DNA of 64,000 nucleotides from Stenotrophomonas maltophilia (GCF_023518235.1 NZ_CP090423.1:186001-250000), one strand, 5' to 3'. Numbered from the stretch's first letter, positions 7,633 through 16,037 are shown. The notes: generated by a model from the sequence alone, not told the origin. Numbers and translations: made by a program.

Positions 7633-9486
7633 TCAGCGGTAACCGGCCGCCTGCAGCTCGAACAGCTCGGCGTAGCGACCGCCCTGGGCCATCAGCTGGG
7701 CGTGGGTGCCACTGGCCTCGATCCGCCCATCGGCCAGCACCAGGATGCGATCGGCCATGCGTACCGAGGAAAAACGGTGGGAAATCAGTACAGCGGTGCG
7801 ATTATCCGCCAGTTCCCTGAACCGTTGGAACACCTCGAACTCGCTGCGTGCATCCAGCGCCGCCGTGGGCTCATCCAGGATCATCACCTGCGCATTGCGC
7901 ATCCATGCGCGGGCGATGGCGATCTTCTGCCATTGGCCGCCGGACAGGTCCACGCCCTGCTTGAAGCGCCGCCCGATCAGCTGATCATAGCCGCCGGGCA
8001 GTGCGTCGATCACTTCTTCGGCCATGCCACGCCGGGCGGCGTCGGCGATGCGCGCCTGATCGTGCATGGCCTCGACCTGGCCGACGCCGATGTTCTCGCC
8101 GGCGCTGAGGTTGTAGCGCACGAAGTCCTGGAAGATCACTCCGAGGTTGGCGCGCAGGTCGTCCAGGTCGTAATCGCGCAGGTCGCGGCCATCAAGCAGG
8201 ATGCGGCCCTCGTCCGGTTCGTACAGCCGCGCCAGCAGCTTGACCAGGGTGGTCTTGCCGGCGCCGTTCTCGCCCACCAGGGCCAGCACTTCGCCCGCAT
8301 GCAGCTGGAAATCCAGATGGCGCACCGCCCACTGTTCCGCATCGGGATAGCGGAAGCCGACGTTCTCGAACACGAAGCCCTGGCGGATCGGCTGCGGCAC
8401 GCGTACGGCGCCGTCGCGGGTGTGGATCTCCGGCTCGATCTGGAAGAACGAGAACAGATCGTCCAGGTACAGCGCCTGGCTGGCCACCTGCGAGAACCCG
8501 ATCAAAAGGCCTTCCAGCAGCTGGCGCAGGCGCAGGAAGCTGCCGGCCAGGAAGGTGAGGTCACCGATCGAGAAATCGCCGCGCACCGTGCGCCAGGCGA
8601 TGTAGGCGTAGGCGGTGTAATAGCCCAGCGTGCCCAGCGCAGCCAGCAGCGTGCCCCAGAACGCGCGGCGCCGGGCCAGTGCCCGGTTGGCCTGGAACAG
8701 CGCCACCGACAGGCGCCGGTAACGCTCCACCAGGAAGCGGTGCAGGTTGTAGATCTTCACTTCCTTGGCCGTTTCCACACTGGCGCCGAGCTGGCGCAGG
8801 TAGTCGAGCTGGCGGCGCTCGGGCGTCCATTGGAAGTTGAGGCTGTAGCCGGCCGCGTTGAAGTGCGACTCACCGATGAAGGCCGGCACCAGCGCCAGCG
8901 CCAGCAGCAGGATCAGCCACGGCGCGTAGACCAGCAGGCCGACGGCGAGGCTGGCCACGGTGATCGCATCCTGCACCTGGCCGAACAGCTGGCTCATCAG
9001 GTTCATCCGGCCCATGGTCTGGCGCCGAGCACGGTCCAGCTTGTCCTGCAGGTCCGGGTCCTCGAAGTCCTCCAGGTCCAGCGTGGCGGCATGTTCCATC
9101 AAGCGGATGCTGGTGACGTTGGCGAACAGTTCCGAGAGCAGCGCATCGGCATAGCTGACCAGCCGGCCGAGCAGGTCCGAGCCGATGGCCAGGCCGAACT
9201 CCAGCGCCAGCAGGCCCAGCAGCGGATTGAGCAGGCCACTGGACAGCGCCTCGCCCAGGGGCGGGAAGCCCGCATCGTGCTGACTCAGGTGCAGCGCGGT
9301 GTCGATGATCAGCTTGCCGACGTACAGCATCGCCACCGGCAGCAGCGCACGGATCAGGCGCAGGCCCAGGCTGGCCAGGGTGAGCGCGGGGCTGGTCTGC
9401 CAGACCATGCGCAGGAATGGCGGCAGGTTGCGCATCGCTCTGAAGCGCTGGCGCAGGCTGGGCTTTCTTTCGGAGGCGGCGGGCAT
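7633..9486 (-). CDS. ABC exporter, fused permease and ATPase half-transporter, 617 aa
   Basis: About 330 residues of membrane domain with several hydrophobic helices are followed by a nucleotide-binding domain. The Walker A GENGAGKTT is at residues 405-413, the signature LSGGQ near 510, and the Walker B VMILDEPTAALD after it, with the H-loop in VLISHRFSS. As a half-transporter it should act as a homodimer. The architecture is that of exporters for lipids, drugs or peptides (MsbA-like), and the substrate cannot be inferred. It stands alone; the end of the gene is 80 bases from the fpr start, and the Fur-like box lies in between. Confidence 0.9.
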   Translation of the reverse strand: MPAASERKPSLRQRFRAMRNLPPFLRMVWQTSPALTLASLGLRLIRALLPVAMLYVGKLIIDTALHLSQHDAGFPPLGEALSSGLLNPLLGLLALEFGLAIGSDLLGRLVSYADALLSELFANVTSIRLMEHAATLDLEDFEDPDLQDKLDRARRQTMGRMNLMSQLFGQVQDAITVASLAVGLLVYAPWLILLLALALVPAFIGESHFNAAGYSLNFQWTPERRQLDYLRQLGASVETAKEVKIYNLHRFLVERYRRLSVALFQANRALARRRAFWGTLLAALGTLGYYTAYAYIAWRTVRGDFSIGDLTFLAGSFLRLRQLLEGLLIGFSQVASQALYLDDLFSFFQIEPEIHTRDGAVRVPQPIRQGFVFENVGFRYPDAEQWAVRHLDFQLHAGEVLALVGENGAGKTTLVKLLARLYEPDEGRILLDGRDLRDYDLDDLRANLGVIFQDFVRYNLSAGENIGVGQVEAMHDQARIADAARRGMAEEVIDALPGGYDQLIGRRFKQGVDLSGGQWQKIAIARAWMRNAQVMILDEPTAALDARSEFEVFQRFRELADNRTAVLISHRFSSVRMADRILVLADGRIEASGTHAQLMAQGGRYAELFELQAAGYR

Positions 9487-9545
9487 GCGCGCATTGTGCG
9501 CGCCCGGGCCGTGCAGAGGGGGTCAGTGCAGCCGTGCGGCAGCGC

Positions 9546-9587
9546 CGGGGTCAGAGCCCTTTGCCACGCAAAGGGATCTGACCCCGG
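9546..9587. repeat. Palindromic intergenic repeat (GGGGTCAGAGCCCTTT family)
   Basis: Arms 9546-9563 and 9570-9587 are complementary except for one mismatch, with a 6-base loop. The element matches those at 11017-11055 and 26968-27006. It lies between the ABC exporter and the AhpD-like gene, just beyond the latter's stop codon. Confidence 0.78.
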
Positions 9588-9593
9588 TGAGAA

Positions 9594-10043
9594 TTACGGC
9601 AGCGGCGGCAGCAGGCCGGCACCCAACCGGTTCCAGGCATTGATCACCGCAATGCCCATGCTCAGGTCGCTGATGCCTTTCTCATCGAAGTGCGGGGCCA
9701 GCGCATCGAACGCGGCCTGTGACGGCGCGCCGTCGGTCAGCCGGGTCAGCGCCTCGGCCCAGCCCAGCGCGGCACGCTCGCGCGCATCGAAGAAGCGGCT
9801 TTCGTGCCACGCGGGCAGGGTATCGAGCTTGCGCGGCTCGATGCCCCCCTTGCGCAGCGCGGTGCCGTGCATGTCCATGCAGTAGCCGCAGCCATTGAGC
9901 TGGGATACGCGCAGGAACAGCAGTTCCATCAGGGTCGGGTCGATCGAGCTGTCATGCACCGCCTTGCTGGTGGCCAGCAGGCCCTTGAAGGCCTCGGCGG
10001 CCAGGCGGGTGTACGGGACGCGGGGAGAGGCGTGGTCGGACAT
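9594..10043 (-). CDS. Carboxymuconolactone decarboxylase/AhpD-like protein, 149 aa
   Basis: The AhpD core motif is present: C52-G-Y-C55 followed by H59, in LNGCGYCMDMH. In AhpD these residues form the redox-active CxxC and proton relay used against peroxides. The protein is single-domain and cytoplasmic. The ATG at 10043 has GGAG seven bases upstream. The gene is directly downstream of an ECF41-type sigma factor. ECF41 sigma factors are known for adjacent genes of this family, and both genes here carry the same promoter motif. Its substrate is unknown; detoxification of a reactive metabolite or peroxide is the likely role. Confidence 0.9.
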   Translation of the reverse strand: MSDHASPRVPYTRLAAEAFKGLLATSKAVHDSSIDPTLMELLFLRVSQLNGCGYCMDMHGTALRKGGIEPRKLDTLPAWHESRFFDARERAALGWAEALTRLTDGAPSQAAFDALAPHFDEKGISDLSMGIAVINAWNRLGAGLLPPLP

Positions 10044-10079
10044 TTTCGGCTCCACGGCAGCCACGATGGCCGCCTTTCA

Positions 10080-10976
10080 CTACCAGGACGCCGCAGCACC
10101 CTCGCGCGTGACAACCGTCGGCAGCTTTTCCGGATTCAGCACGCTGTAGAGGTTGGCGATGCGGCCATCGATCACTTCGATGGTGGTGACCGAGTGCAGG
10201 CGATCACCGATGAAGAGCAGGATTGCCGGCTCGCCGTTGACATAGCCCAGCTGCGCCGGATGCACCGCCCCACGGCGCGCGATCGCCCAGAACAGGCGGC
10301 CGATGCGCTCGGCGCCCAGCAGCGGGCGGATCGCGGCGGTAACCACGCCACCGCCGTCGGAGACCAGCAACGCGTTGGCGTGCAGCAGGACCTGGATCGC
10401 TTCGCTGTCGCCGCGCTGCGAGGCCTCCATGAAGCGCGCCAGCAGCTGCCGGTGCTGGCTGGCGTCGGCGTTGAAGCGCGGCCGCCCGGACTGCAGGCGT
10501 TGTTTCGCGCGGTGCACCAGCTGCCGGCAGTTGGCTTCGCTGTGGCCGATCAGGACGGCGATCTCGCGATAGTCGTGGTCGAAGGCTTCCTTCAGCAGGA
10601 ACGCGGCGCGCTCTTCAGGGCCGAGCTGCTCGAGCAGGGTCAGGAAGGCGACCGAGACATCGTCGGCCAGCGCATGCAACTGGGCCGGGCCGGGGGCCGG
10701 ATCGGGCTCGAGGGTGACCGCCAGCGGCTCAGCCAGCCATGGGCCGACGTAGTGCACGCGCTCGCGCCTGGCCGCGCGCAGGCGGTCCAGCCCGAGCCGC
10801 GTGGTGGTGGTGACCAGCCACGCCTCGGCGTCGCGGACGCTGGCCGGGTCGGCGCCGGACCAGCGCAGCCAGGCGTCCTGGACCACGTCTTCGGCATCGG
10901 CGCGGCTGCCGAGCAGGCGGTAGGCCAGGGCCATCAGGCGCGGGCGGTGGGTCTGGAAAGCGGTTTCGATGTTCAT
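10080..10976 (-). CDS. ECF41-family RNA polymerase sigma factor (SigJ-like), 298 aa
   Basis: A sigma-70 region 2 (residues 5-75, with DAEDVVQDAWLRW) and region 4 (105-160) are followed by a fused C-terminal SnoaL-like domain of about 130 residues. This is the hallmark of ECF41, which has no separate anti-sigma factor and uses this domain for control. Group motifs are recognisable: WLAEP (80-84) for WLPEP, DGGG (207-210) and NPEKL (281-285) for NPDKL. The ATG at 10976 lies only 9 bases after the -10-like CGTC, so the mRNA may be almost leaderless, which fits the missing Shine-Dalgarno. A much longer antisense frame over the fumarase gene is a shadow. Confidence 0.92.
   Translation of the reverse strand: MNIETAFQTHRPRLMALAYRLLGSRADAEDVVQDAWLRWSGADPASVRDAEAWLVTTTTRLGLDRLRAARRERVHYVGPWLAEPLAVTLEPDPAPGPAQLHALADDVSVAFLTLLEQLGPEERAAFLLKEAFDHDYREIAVLIGHSEANCRQLVHRAKQRLQSGRPRFNADASQHRQLLARFMEASQRGDSEAIQVLLHANALLVSDGGGVVTAAIRPLLGAERIGRLFWAIARRGAVHPAQLGYVNGEPAILLFIGDRLHSVTTIEVIDGRIANLYSVLNPEKLPTVVTREGAAASW
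10087..10113 (-). promoter_or_regulatory. ECF41-type promoter of the AhpD-like gene
   Basis: On the minus strand TGTCACG (10113-10107), a 16-base spacer and CGTC (10090-10087). This matches, from memory, the ECF41 consensus TGTCACA/CGTC. It lies in the last codons of the sigma gene, whose TAG stop is at 10082-10080, and would start a leader of about 40 bases before the ATG at 10043. Confidence 0.75.
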
Positions 10977-10985
10977 GTTGACCAG

Positions 10986-11012
10986 GACGCCGGACAGGAA
11001 TGAACCGTGACA
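10986..11012 (-). promoter_or_regulatory. ECF41-type promoter of the sigma factor gene (autoregulation)
   Basis: On the minus strand TGTCACG (11012-11006), a 16-base spacer and CGTC (10989-10986). It has the same two boxes and spacing as the promoter at 10113-10087, while the spacer sequences differ. The ATG follows 9 bases after CGTC, implying a very short or absent leader. Confidence 0.75.
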
Positions 11013-11016
11013 GAGG

Positions 11017-11055
11017 GGGGTCAGATCCCTTTCCGCTGGAAAGGGATCTGACCCC
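11017..11055. repeat. Palindromic intergenic repeat (GGGGTCAGATCCCTTT family)
   Basis: Perfect long arms: GGGGTCAGATCCCTTTCC and its complement around the loop GCT. It is the cleanest copy of this family here. It separates the divergent sigma factor and fumarase genes and begins next to the sigma promoter. Confidence 0.8.
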
Positions 11056-11132
11056 GGTGAATCTACGCGCAGTCGGCGGAGGGGGTAAAATGGGCGGATT
11101 ACCCCCGCCAGCCTCGAGCAAGCGAGCAAGCC

Positions 11133-12650
11133 GTGACATCGATCAAGCAGGAAGACCTCATCCAGTCCATCGCCGACGCGCTGCAGTACATCTCGTACTA
11201 CCACCCGGTCGACTACATCAAGAACCTCGCCGCCGCCTACGAGCGCGAGGAGTCGCCGGCCGCGAAGGAAGCGATGGCCCAGATCCTGATCAATTCGCGG
11301 ATGTGCGCCGAAGGCCACCGTCCGATCTGCCAGGACACCGGCATCGTCACCGTGTTCCTGGAAATCGGCATGGACGTGCGCTGGGACGACGCCACCATGG
11401 GCGTGGAAGACATGGCCAATGAAGGCGTGCGCCGTGCCTACCTGCACCCGGACAACAAGCTGCGCGCTTCGGTGCTGGCTGATCCGGCCGGCAAGCGCAT
11501 CAACACCAAGGACAACACTCCGGGCGTGGTCAACGTCAAGGTGGTGCCGGGCAATACGGTCGACGTGATCGTCGCCGCCAAGGGCGGTGGTTCGGAAGCC
11601 AAGACCAAGTTCGCCATGCTCAACCCGTCCGACTCCATCGTCGACTGGGTGCTGAAGACCGTGCCGACCATGGGCGCTGGCTGGTGCCCGCCGGGCATGC
11701 TCGGCATCGGCATCGGTGGCACCGCCGAGAAGGCGATGCTGCTGGCCAAGGAAGCGCTGATGGAGCCGATCGACATCACCGAGCTGCAGGCCCGTGGTGC
11801 CTCCAACCGCATCGAAGAGCTGCGCCTGGAGCTGTACGAGAAGGTCAATGCGCTGGGCATCGGCGCACAGGGCCTGGGCGGCCTGACCACCGTGCTCGAC
11901 ATCAAGATCAACGATTACCCGACCCACGCGGCCAACCTGCCGGTGGCGATGATCCCGAACTGCGCGGCCACCCGCCATGCGCACTTCACCCTGGACGGCA
12001 GCGGCCCGGTGATGCTGGATCCGCCGTCGCTGGAAGACTGGCCGAAGCTGACCTACGACGCGTCCAAGGGCACCCGCGTGGACCTGGACACGATCACCCC
12101 GGAAGACGTGGCCAGCTGGAAGCCGGGCCAGACCCTGCTGCTCAACGGCAAGCTGCTGACCGGCCGCGACGCCGCGCACAAGCGTATGGTGGACATGCTC
12201 AACAAGGGCGAGCAACTGCCGGTCGACCTGAAGGGCCGCTTCATCTACTACGTCGGTCCGGTCGATCCGGTGCGCGACGAAGTGGTGGGCCCGGCCGGTC
12301 CGACCACCGCCACCCGCATGGACAAGTTCACCCGCCAGGTGCTGGAGCAGACCGGCCTGCTGGGCATGGTCGGCAAGGCCGAGCGCGGCCCGGCGGCCAT
12401 CGAGGCGATCCGTGACAACAAGTCGGCCTACCTGATGGCGGTCGGCGGTTCGGCCTACCTGGTGTCCAAGGCGATCAAGGCGGCCAAGGTGGTTGGCTTT
12501 GCCGACCTGGGCATGGAAGCGATCTACGAGTTCACCGTGCAGGACATGCCGGTGACCGTGGCGGTCGACTCCACCGGCGAATCGGTGCACAAGACCGGTC
12601 CGCGTGAATGGCAGGCCCGCATCGGCAAGATTCCGGTGGTGGTGGAGTAA
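11133..12650 (+). CDS. Fumarate hydratase class I, 4Fe-4S enzyme, 505 aa
   Basis: Interconverts fumarate and malate in the TCA cycle. The sequence has the class I architecture: an N-terminal alpha domain with RPICQDTGIVTVF, AAKGGGSEAKTKFAML and WCPPGMLGIGIGG, then a C-terminal beta domain with GRDAAHKRM and YYVGPVDP. Cysteines in ICQDTG, WCPPG and IPNCAATRHAHF are those expected to hold the oxygen-sensitive cluster. The start is GTG at 11133; no good Shine-Dalgarno is visible. A class II fumarase, fumC, lies at 47728-49170. Single-chain length of about 505-550 is normal. Confidence 0.95.
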   Translation: MTSIKQEDLIQSIADALQYISYYHPVDYIKNLAAAYEREESPAAKEAMAQILINSRMCAEGHRPICQDTGIVTVFLEIGMDVRWDDATMGVEDMANEGVRRAYLHPDNKLRASVLADPAGKRINTKDNTPGVVNVKVVPGNTVDVIVAAKGGGSEAKTKFAMLNPSDSIVDWVLKTVPTMGAGWCPPGMLGIGIGGTAEKAMLLAKEALMEPIDITELQARGASNRIEELRLELYEKVNALGIGAQGLGGLTTVLDIKINDYPTHAANLPVAMIPNCAATRHAHFTLDGSGPVMLDPPSLEDWPKLTYDASKGTRVDLDTITPEDVASWKPGQTLLLNGKLLTGRDAAHKRMVDMLNKGEQLPVDLKGRFIYYVGPVDPVRDEVVGPAGPTTATRMDKFTRQVLEQTGLLGMVGKAERGPAAIEAIRDNKSAYLMAVGGSAYLVSKAIKAAKVVGFADLGMEAIYEFTVQDMPVTVAVDSTGESVHKTGPREWQARIGKIPVVVE

Positions 12651-12670
12651 TTCCTCCGCTTCCGTTTCAG

Positions 12671-12694
12671 GCAACGGCGCCCGCGTGGCGCCGT
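12671..12694 (+). terminator. Possible stem-loop terminator after class I fumarase
   Basis: The sequence CAACGGCGCC/GGCGCCGTTG with a short loop forms a strong stem 20 bases past the stop codon. No run of T follows, so Rho-independent action is uncertain; it may only protect the mRNA end. Confidence 0.45.
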
Positions 12695-12774
12695 TGCTGT
12701 ATCTGGAGCGGCGGTTAACGAATCTGCAGCGATTGCTCTGCTACGGTCGGCATCCGCTCACACAGGACGTGTCC

Positions 12775-13113
12775 ATGGCTCTGCATCGATTCATCGTGGT
12801 AGGCGTGCTGCTGGCGCTGGCCGGCTGCAGTACCCCAGCGTCGTACGAAGGCGCGGACTTCTCCGCATCGGCGCAATGCCGCATGCAGTGCCAGGCCAGC
12901 TACCGCAGCTGCATGGCGCAGAATGATTCCATCGGCAGCCGCCAGAGCAACTGCGAGCAGCGGGTGGCGCCGGCCCCGGACAAGCATTGCAAGGACGTGG
13001 ACAACCCGGAGTTGCGGCGCTCCTGCGAACTGAAAGCACATGACTGCACGATGCGCGCGCCGATGATGTCCTGTGGTGAACGCCGGGATTCCTGCATGAG
13101 CAGTTGTGGTTGA
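12775..13113 (+). CDS. Cysteine-rich putative lipoprotein, 112 aa
   Basis: I do not recognise a named family. The N-terminus has a signal sequence with lipobox LALAGC, so C18 is the probable lipid anchor. The mature part has ten more cysteines in about 94 residues, arranged as CRMQC, then RSC, SNC, KHC, RSC, HDC, MSC, DSC and SSCG at the end. An even number suggests up to five disulfide bonds in the periplasm. The ATG at 12775 follows AGGA at about 8 bases. It could be a structural or metal-binding surface protein. Downstream is a GST gene in the same direction with a 58-base gap. Confidence 0.72.
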   Translation: MALHRFIVVGVLLALAGCSTPASYEGADFSASAQCRMQCQASYRSCMAQNDSIGSRQSNCEQRVAPAPDKHCKDVDNPELRRSCELKAHDCTMRAPMMSCGERRDSCMSSCG

Positions 13114-13171
13114 GCAACGATTGCCCGCGTGGGCGCATAATCGGCCGCTCCACCCGCACAGGATCTGCCGC

Positions 13172-13807
13172 ATGAGCACCACGCTGTATGGTTCGCCCAG
13201 TACCGCCGCCCTGGTGGTGCATTGGCTGCTGATCGAACTGGACATCGCGCATGAACTGGTGTCGCTGGATTTCGATACGCAGGAGCACAAGGCGGCCGGG
13301 TACCTGGCGCTGAATCCGGCCGGCGTGGTGCCGACGCTGGTGATCGATGGCGTGGTGCTGACCGAAGCGGCGGCCATCGCGCTGTATCTGGCCGACCGGC
13401 ACCCGGAGGCCAACCTGTTGCCGGCGCTGGGCACGCCACAGCGGGGCGATGCCTACCGCTGGATGTTCTGGTGCGCCAATACGCTGCAACCGGCCTATCG
13501 GGCCTGGTTCTATCCGCATGAGGTGGCGGGCGAGGCGCACGTGGCCGCCAGCCGCGAAATGGCGCGGCAGCGCCTTGAAGCGGCCTGGCAGCACGTGGCC
13601 ACCCATCTGCAGGCGCACGGCCCCTACCTGCTGGGCTCAACCCCCTGCGTGGTCGACTACATGCTGGTGATGCTGATGCGCTGGTCGCGCAACATGCCCC
13701 GGCCCAGCGACACCTGGCCGGTGCTGAAGGCGCATGCCAGCGCGATGAAGGCGCGCCCGGCCTTTGCCGAGGTGTACCGCCGCGAAGGCATCGCCGACTG
13801 GCTGTAA
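13172..13807 (+). CDS. Glutathione S-transferase family protein, 211 aa
   Basis: The N-terminal thioredoxin-like domain starts MSTTLYGSPSTAALVVHW and has the cis-proline signature GVVPTLVIDG and the glutathione-binding turn LTEAAAIALYLADRHP. The C-terminal all-helical domain includes DYMLVMLMRWSRNM. It probably conjugates glutathione to electrophiles or serves in thiol chemistry; substrates are unknown. The start at 13172 is supported by AGGA upstream and by the family N-terminus; the frame to 13106 lacks both. It is convergent with the ArsC-like gene, with a GTAG repeat pair between them. Confidence 0.88.
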   Translation: MSTTLYGSPSTAALVVHWLLIELDIAHELVSLDFDTQEHKAAGYLALNPAGVVPTLVIDGVVLTEAAAIALYLADRHPEANLLPALGTPQRGDAYRWMFWCANTLQPAYRAWFYPHEVAGEAHVAASREMARQRLEAAWQHVATHLQAHGPYLLGSTPCVVDYMLVMLMRWSRNMPRPSDTWPVLKAHASAMKARPAFAEVYRREGIADWL

Positions 13808-13816
13808 GCCTGTTCT

Positions 13817-13888
13817 GTAGAGCCGAGCCATGCTCGGCTGCATTCACGGTTTGCACGCGGACCGCAGCCGAGCATGGCTCGGCTCTAC
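13817..13888. repeat. Pair of inverted GTAG (SMAG-like) repeats
   Basis: Element 13817-13841 starts GTAGAGCCGAGCC and forms a small hairpin. A second copy in opposite orientation ends CTAC at 13888. Together they can fold into a larger structure between convergent genes. The GTAG end and palindromic core fit the S. maltophilia SMAG repeats. Confidence 0.85.
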
Positions 13889-13902
13889 CAGAGCGGGGTG
13901 GG

Positions 13903-14244
13903 TTACAGCAGCTCCAGCACCGTTTCCGGGGGACGGCACAGGCGCGTGCCGCGCGCGGTGCGCACCACCGGACGGTTGATCAGTCGCGGGTGTTCAGCCA
14001 TGGCCGCCAACAGGGTGGCCTCATCGGCGTCCGCCAGGCCCAGCTCGGCGAACGATTGCTCCTTGCTGCGCACCAGCTCATGCGCGGACAACCCCGACTC
14101 GGCCAGCACCTGGCGCAGCGTGGCGATGTCGGGAGGACTGTCCAGGTAGTCGATCACCACCGGTTCGAAGCCGGCGTCGCGGATCAGCTTCAGCGCCCCC
14201 CGCGAGTTGCTGCAGGCCGGGTTGTGCCAGATCGTCACGTGCAT
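13903..14244 (-). CDS. ArsC/YfgD-like arsenate reductase family protein, 113 aa
   Basis: Glutaredoxin-linked ArsC fold: the start MHVTIWHNPACSNSRGAL contains the catalytic cysteine C11, and HPRLINRPVV carries the arginine loop typical of the family. Many chromosomal members (YfgD) are not proven arsenate reductases, and there are no ars genes nearby, so the role in arsenic resistance is unproven. Its ATG overlaps the pldA stop codon by one base (TGATG), so the two genes are translated from one mRNA. The gene lies on the minus strand, ending next to the GTAG repeats. Confidence 0.87.
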   Translation of the reverse strand: MHVTIWHNPACSNSRGALKLIRDAGFEPVVIDYLDSPPDIATLRQVLAESGLSAHELVRSKEQSFAELGLADADEATLLAAMAEHPRLINRPVVRTARGTRLCRPPETVLELL

Positions 14245-15404
14245 CAGAACCACTCCAGCAGCGACACGCCCACGCCCACATACGTGGCCTTGTGGTTATA
14301 GTCGATCAGGCTCTCGCCATAGCCATCGAAGACCTGCACGTGGCCGCGCAGCAGGTTGCTGATCGGGAAGCCATAGTCCAGCTGCAGCGCACCGTGCGAG
14401 CGGCTGCCGGTGCGCAGCGAATGGCGGGCCATCAGCGAGACCTCGTGGCCGTTGCGGTTCCACGTCAGGGTCGCATCACCGCGGCCCATGTAGTCCTCGA
14501 TGTCCGGGTTGTTGTCATCGCTGCGGGTTTCCGGAATGCGGTACCAGGGGCGCAGCACCAGCGCCCAGTTCTCGCGGTCCAGGCCGATGTTGAGCATCAC
14601 CCGGTTCCAGCTGCGCGACAGCGGGTCGGCGCGGCCGTTGGACTGGTGGTTCAGCGCGATGCCGGTCATGCGCCCGCGCCAGCCCCCGATGGAGTAGCCA
14701 TTGCGGAACACCATCATCACTTCCGGCTCGTAGTTGGTTTCGCGGAACGGGCGTGAATCGGCGCTGTTATAGGCCTGCCAGCGCGAGCTCTGGGTGTAGC
14801 CGGCCCAGATGTCGCCGTTGTCGCCGAACAAATTCTCGGCGATCTTGGTCTTGAAACTGATCTGGAACTTCAATTCGGCGCTGTCCAGGACCTGCGGCGT
14901 GGTGACCGTATTGGCCGGGTTCGGCGAGTGCGGCATGGTGTTGCGGTCACTGGTCCAGAACGCGGGCAACAGGTACACCGGCTTGTAGGCGCGCAGCTGG
15001 AACGGGCCCAGCTTGGAGTCCTCGGCCAGTTCCCAGCGGCTGTCCAGCAGCGAGCCGCGGCCGGCATTGGCCAGCGCGCTGTCCGGGGCGGCCGGGCGGA
15101 ACAGGTCGCTGACGCGTTCGCGCAGCTTCTCCTCACCCTGGCTCACGCGTGCGGTCTGGCGTTCTTCGCGGCGGGCCTGGGCGGCGGCTTCGGCGGCTGC
15201 ATCGGCGGCGGCCGTGGCCTGCGGGGTATGCCCGAACTGACGGTCATAGCAGGCCAGGCGGGCCGCATCGGTGGTGATGGCCGCGCACGCCGCCGGCGAG
15301 GCTTCGGCGCTGGGCGCGAACTCCTGGGCGGCCGCCGTAGCGCTGGCCAGGGACAGGGCTGCGGCCAGTGGTGCGAGGCGGGGAAACAGCGTGGGGAGGG
15401 TCAT
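14244..15404 (-). CDS. pldA: Outer membrane phospholipase A (PldA family), 386 aa
   Basis: Hydrolyses phospholipids that reach the outer leaflet of the outer membrane. The catalytic motif NHQSNGRADP holds His253 and Ser255, and SRSWNRVM holds the conserved Asn, as in E. coli YTHESNGR...SRSWNR. The signal peptide ends near ATAAAQ. A long N-terminal region, about residues 30-115, is Ala/Gln/Glu-rich and partly coiled coil. It is longer than in E. coli PldA (289 residues) but common in Xanthomonadaceae. The last strand ends VSLLEWF, an aromatic terminus typical of beta-barrels. The start at 15404 has AGGGCC-type sequence upstream. Confidence 0.93.
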   Translation of the reverse strand: MTLPTLFPRLAPLAAALSLASATAAAQEFAPSAEASPAACAAITTDAARLACYDRQFGHTPQATAAADAAAEAAAQARREERQTARVSQGEEKLRERVSDLFRPAAPDSALANAGRGSLLDSRWELAEDSKLGPFQLRAYKPVYLLPAFWTSDRNTMPHSPNPANTVTTPQVLDSAELKFQISFKTKIAENLFGDNGDIWAGYTQSSRWQAYNSADSRPFRETNYEPEVMMVFRNGYSIGGWRGRMTGIALNHQSNGRADPLSRSWNRVMLNIGLDRENWALVLRPWYRIPETRSDDNNPDIEDYMGRGDATLTWNRNGHEVSLMARHSLRTGSRSHGALQLDYGFPISNLLRGHVQVFDGYGESLIDYNHKATYVGVGVSLLEWF

Positions 15405-15523
15405 TGCAGCAGGCCCTTCATTGAATACGGGGAACGCACAGTGTGGCGACTGCACCGGATGGCGGCCAGCCCCCACGGTTTATGCACGGGCACAGCGTGC
15501 GCGCAGCGTGAAGGCAATGCCCG

Positions 15524-16009
15524 CTACAGGAACCAGGCGAAGGCAAACAGGCCCAGCATCGCGATGACCACGGCCAGCTTCAGCGCCAGGCCCAGCAGGA
15601 TGCCCAGCCAGGTGGCCAGGCCGACCCTGGTCGAGCGTCCCAGTTCGCGGGTATGCCAGTACTCGCCGGCCAACGCGCCGAGCAGCGGCCCGGCGAACAG
15701 GCCGATCGGCATGAAGAACAGCCCGACGATGCTGCCCACGAACGTTCCCCACAGGGCTTTGCGGCTGGCCCCGACCCGTTGGGCGCCGACCACGGTGGCC
15801 AGCACGTCAACCAGCAGCGAGAGCAGGGTCAACACGCCCAGCGCCACCAGGGTGGGCCAGCCGACATGCGCGAAGCCATCGGCCCAGGCGGCCAGCAGCA
15901 GGCCGACGAAGACCAGCGGGATGCCTGGCAGGGCCGGCAGGATGATCCCGGCGATACCGACGAGGACAAAAATGACCGCTAGCAGATACAAGATGAATGA
16001 GAGTCCCAT
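15524..16009 (-). CDS. DUF456 family membrane protein, 161 aa
   Basis: A small integral membrane protein with four to five hydrophobic helices. It has the characteristic start FILYLLAVIFVLVGIAGIILPALPGIPLVF, seen here in two adjoining parts of the first and second helices, and a conserved GPLLGALAGEYW. The family is widespread and unassigned; a link to membrane quality or glycine-rich packing has been suggested, not shown. It is alone on the minus strand between pldA (gap of 119 bases) and the divergent csp gene. No ribosome-binding site is striking. Confidence 0.85.
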   Translation of the reverse strand: MGLSFILYLLAVIFVLVGIAGIILPALPGIPLVFVGLLLAAWADGFAHVGWPTLVALGVLTLLSLLVDVLATVVGAQRVGASRKALWGTFVGSIVGLFFMPIGLFAGPLLGALAGEYWHTRELGRSTRVGLATWLGILLGLALKLAVVIAMLGLFAFAWFL

Positions 16010-16037
16010 GCTGGTCCGTATGGTGGTCGTTTTGGGG

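Noticed and set aside
10977..12674. Extension of the sigma factor frame over the class I fumarase gene
   Set aside because: The extension is antisense to the fumarase, lacks domain similarity, and the true start is marked by MNIETAF and the ECF41 promoter.
13817..13888. CRISPR-like repeat pairs
   Set aside because: GTAG repeats are single or paired palindromes of variable sequence without equal spacers or cas genes.
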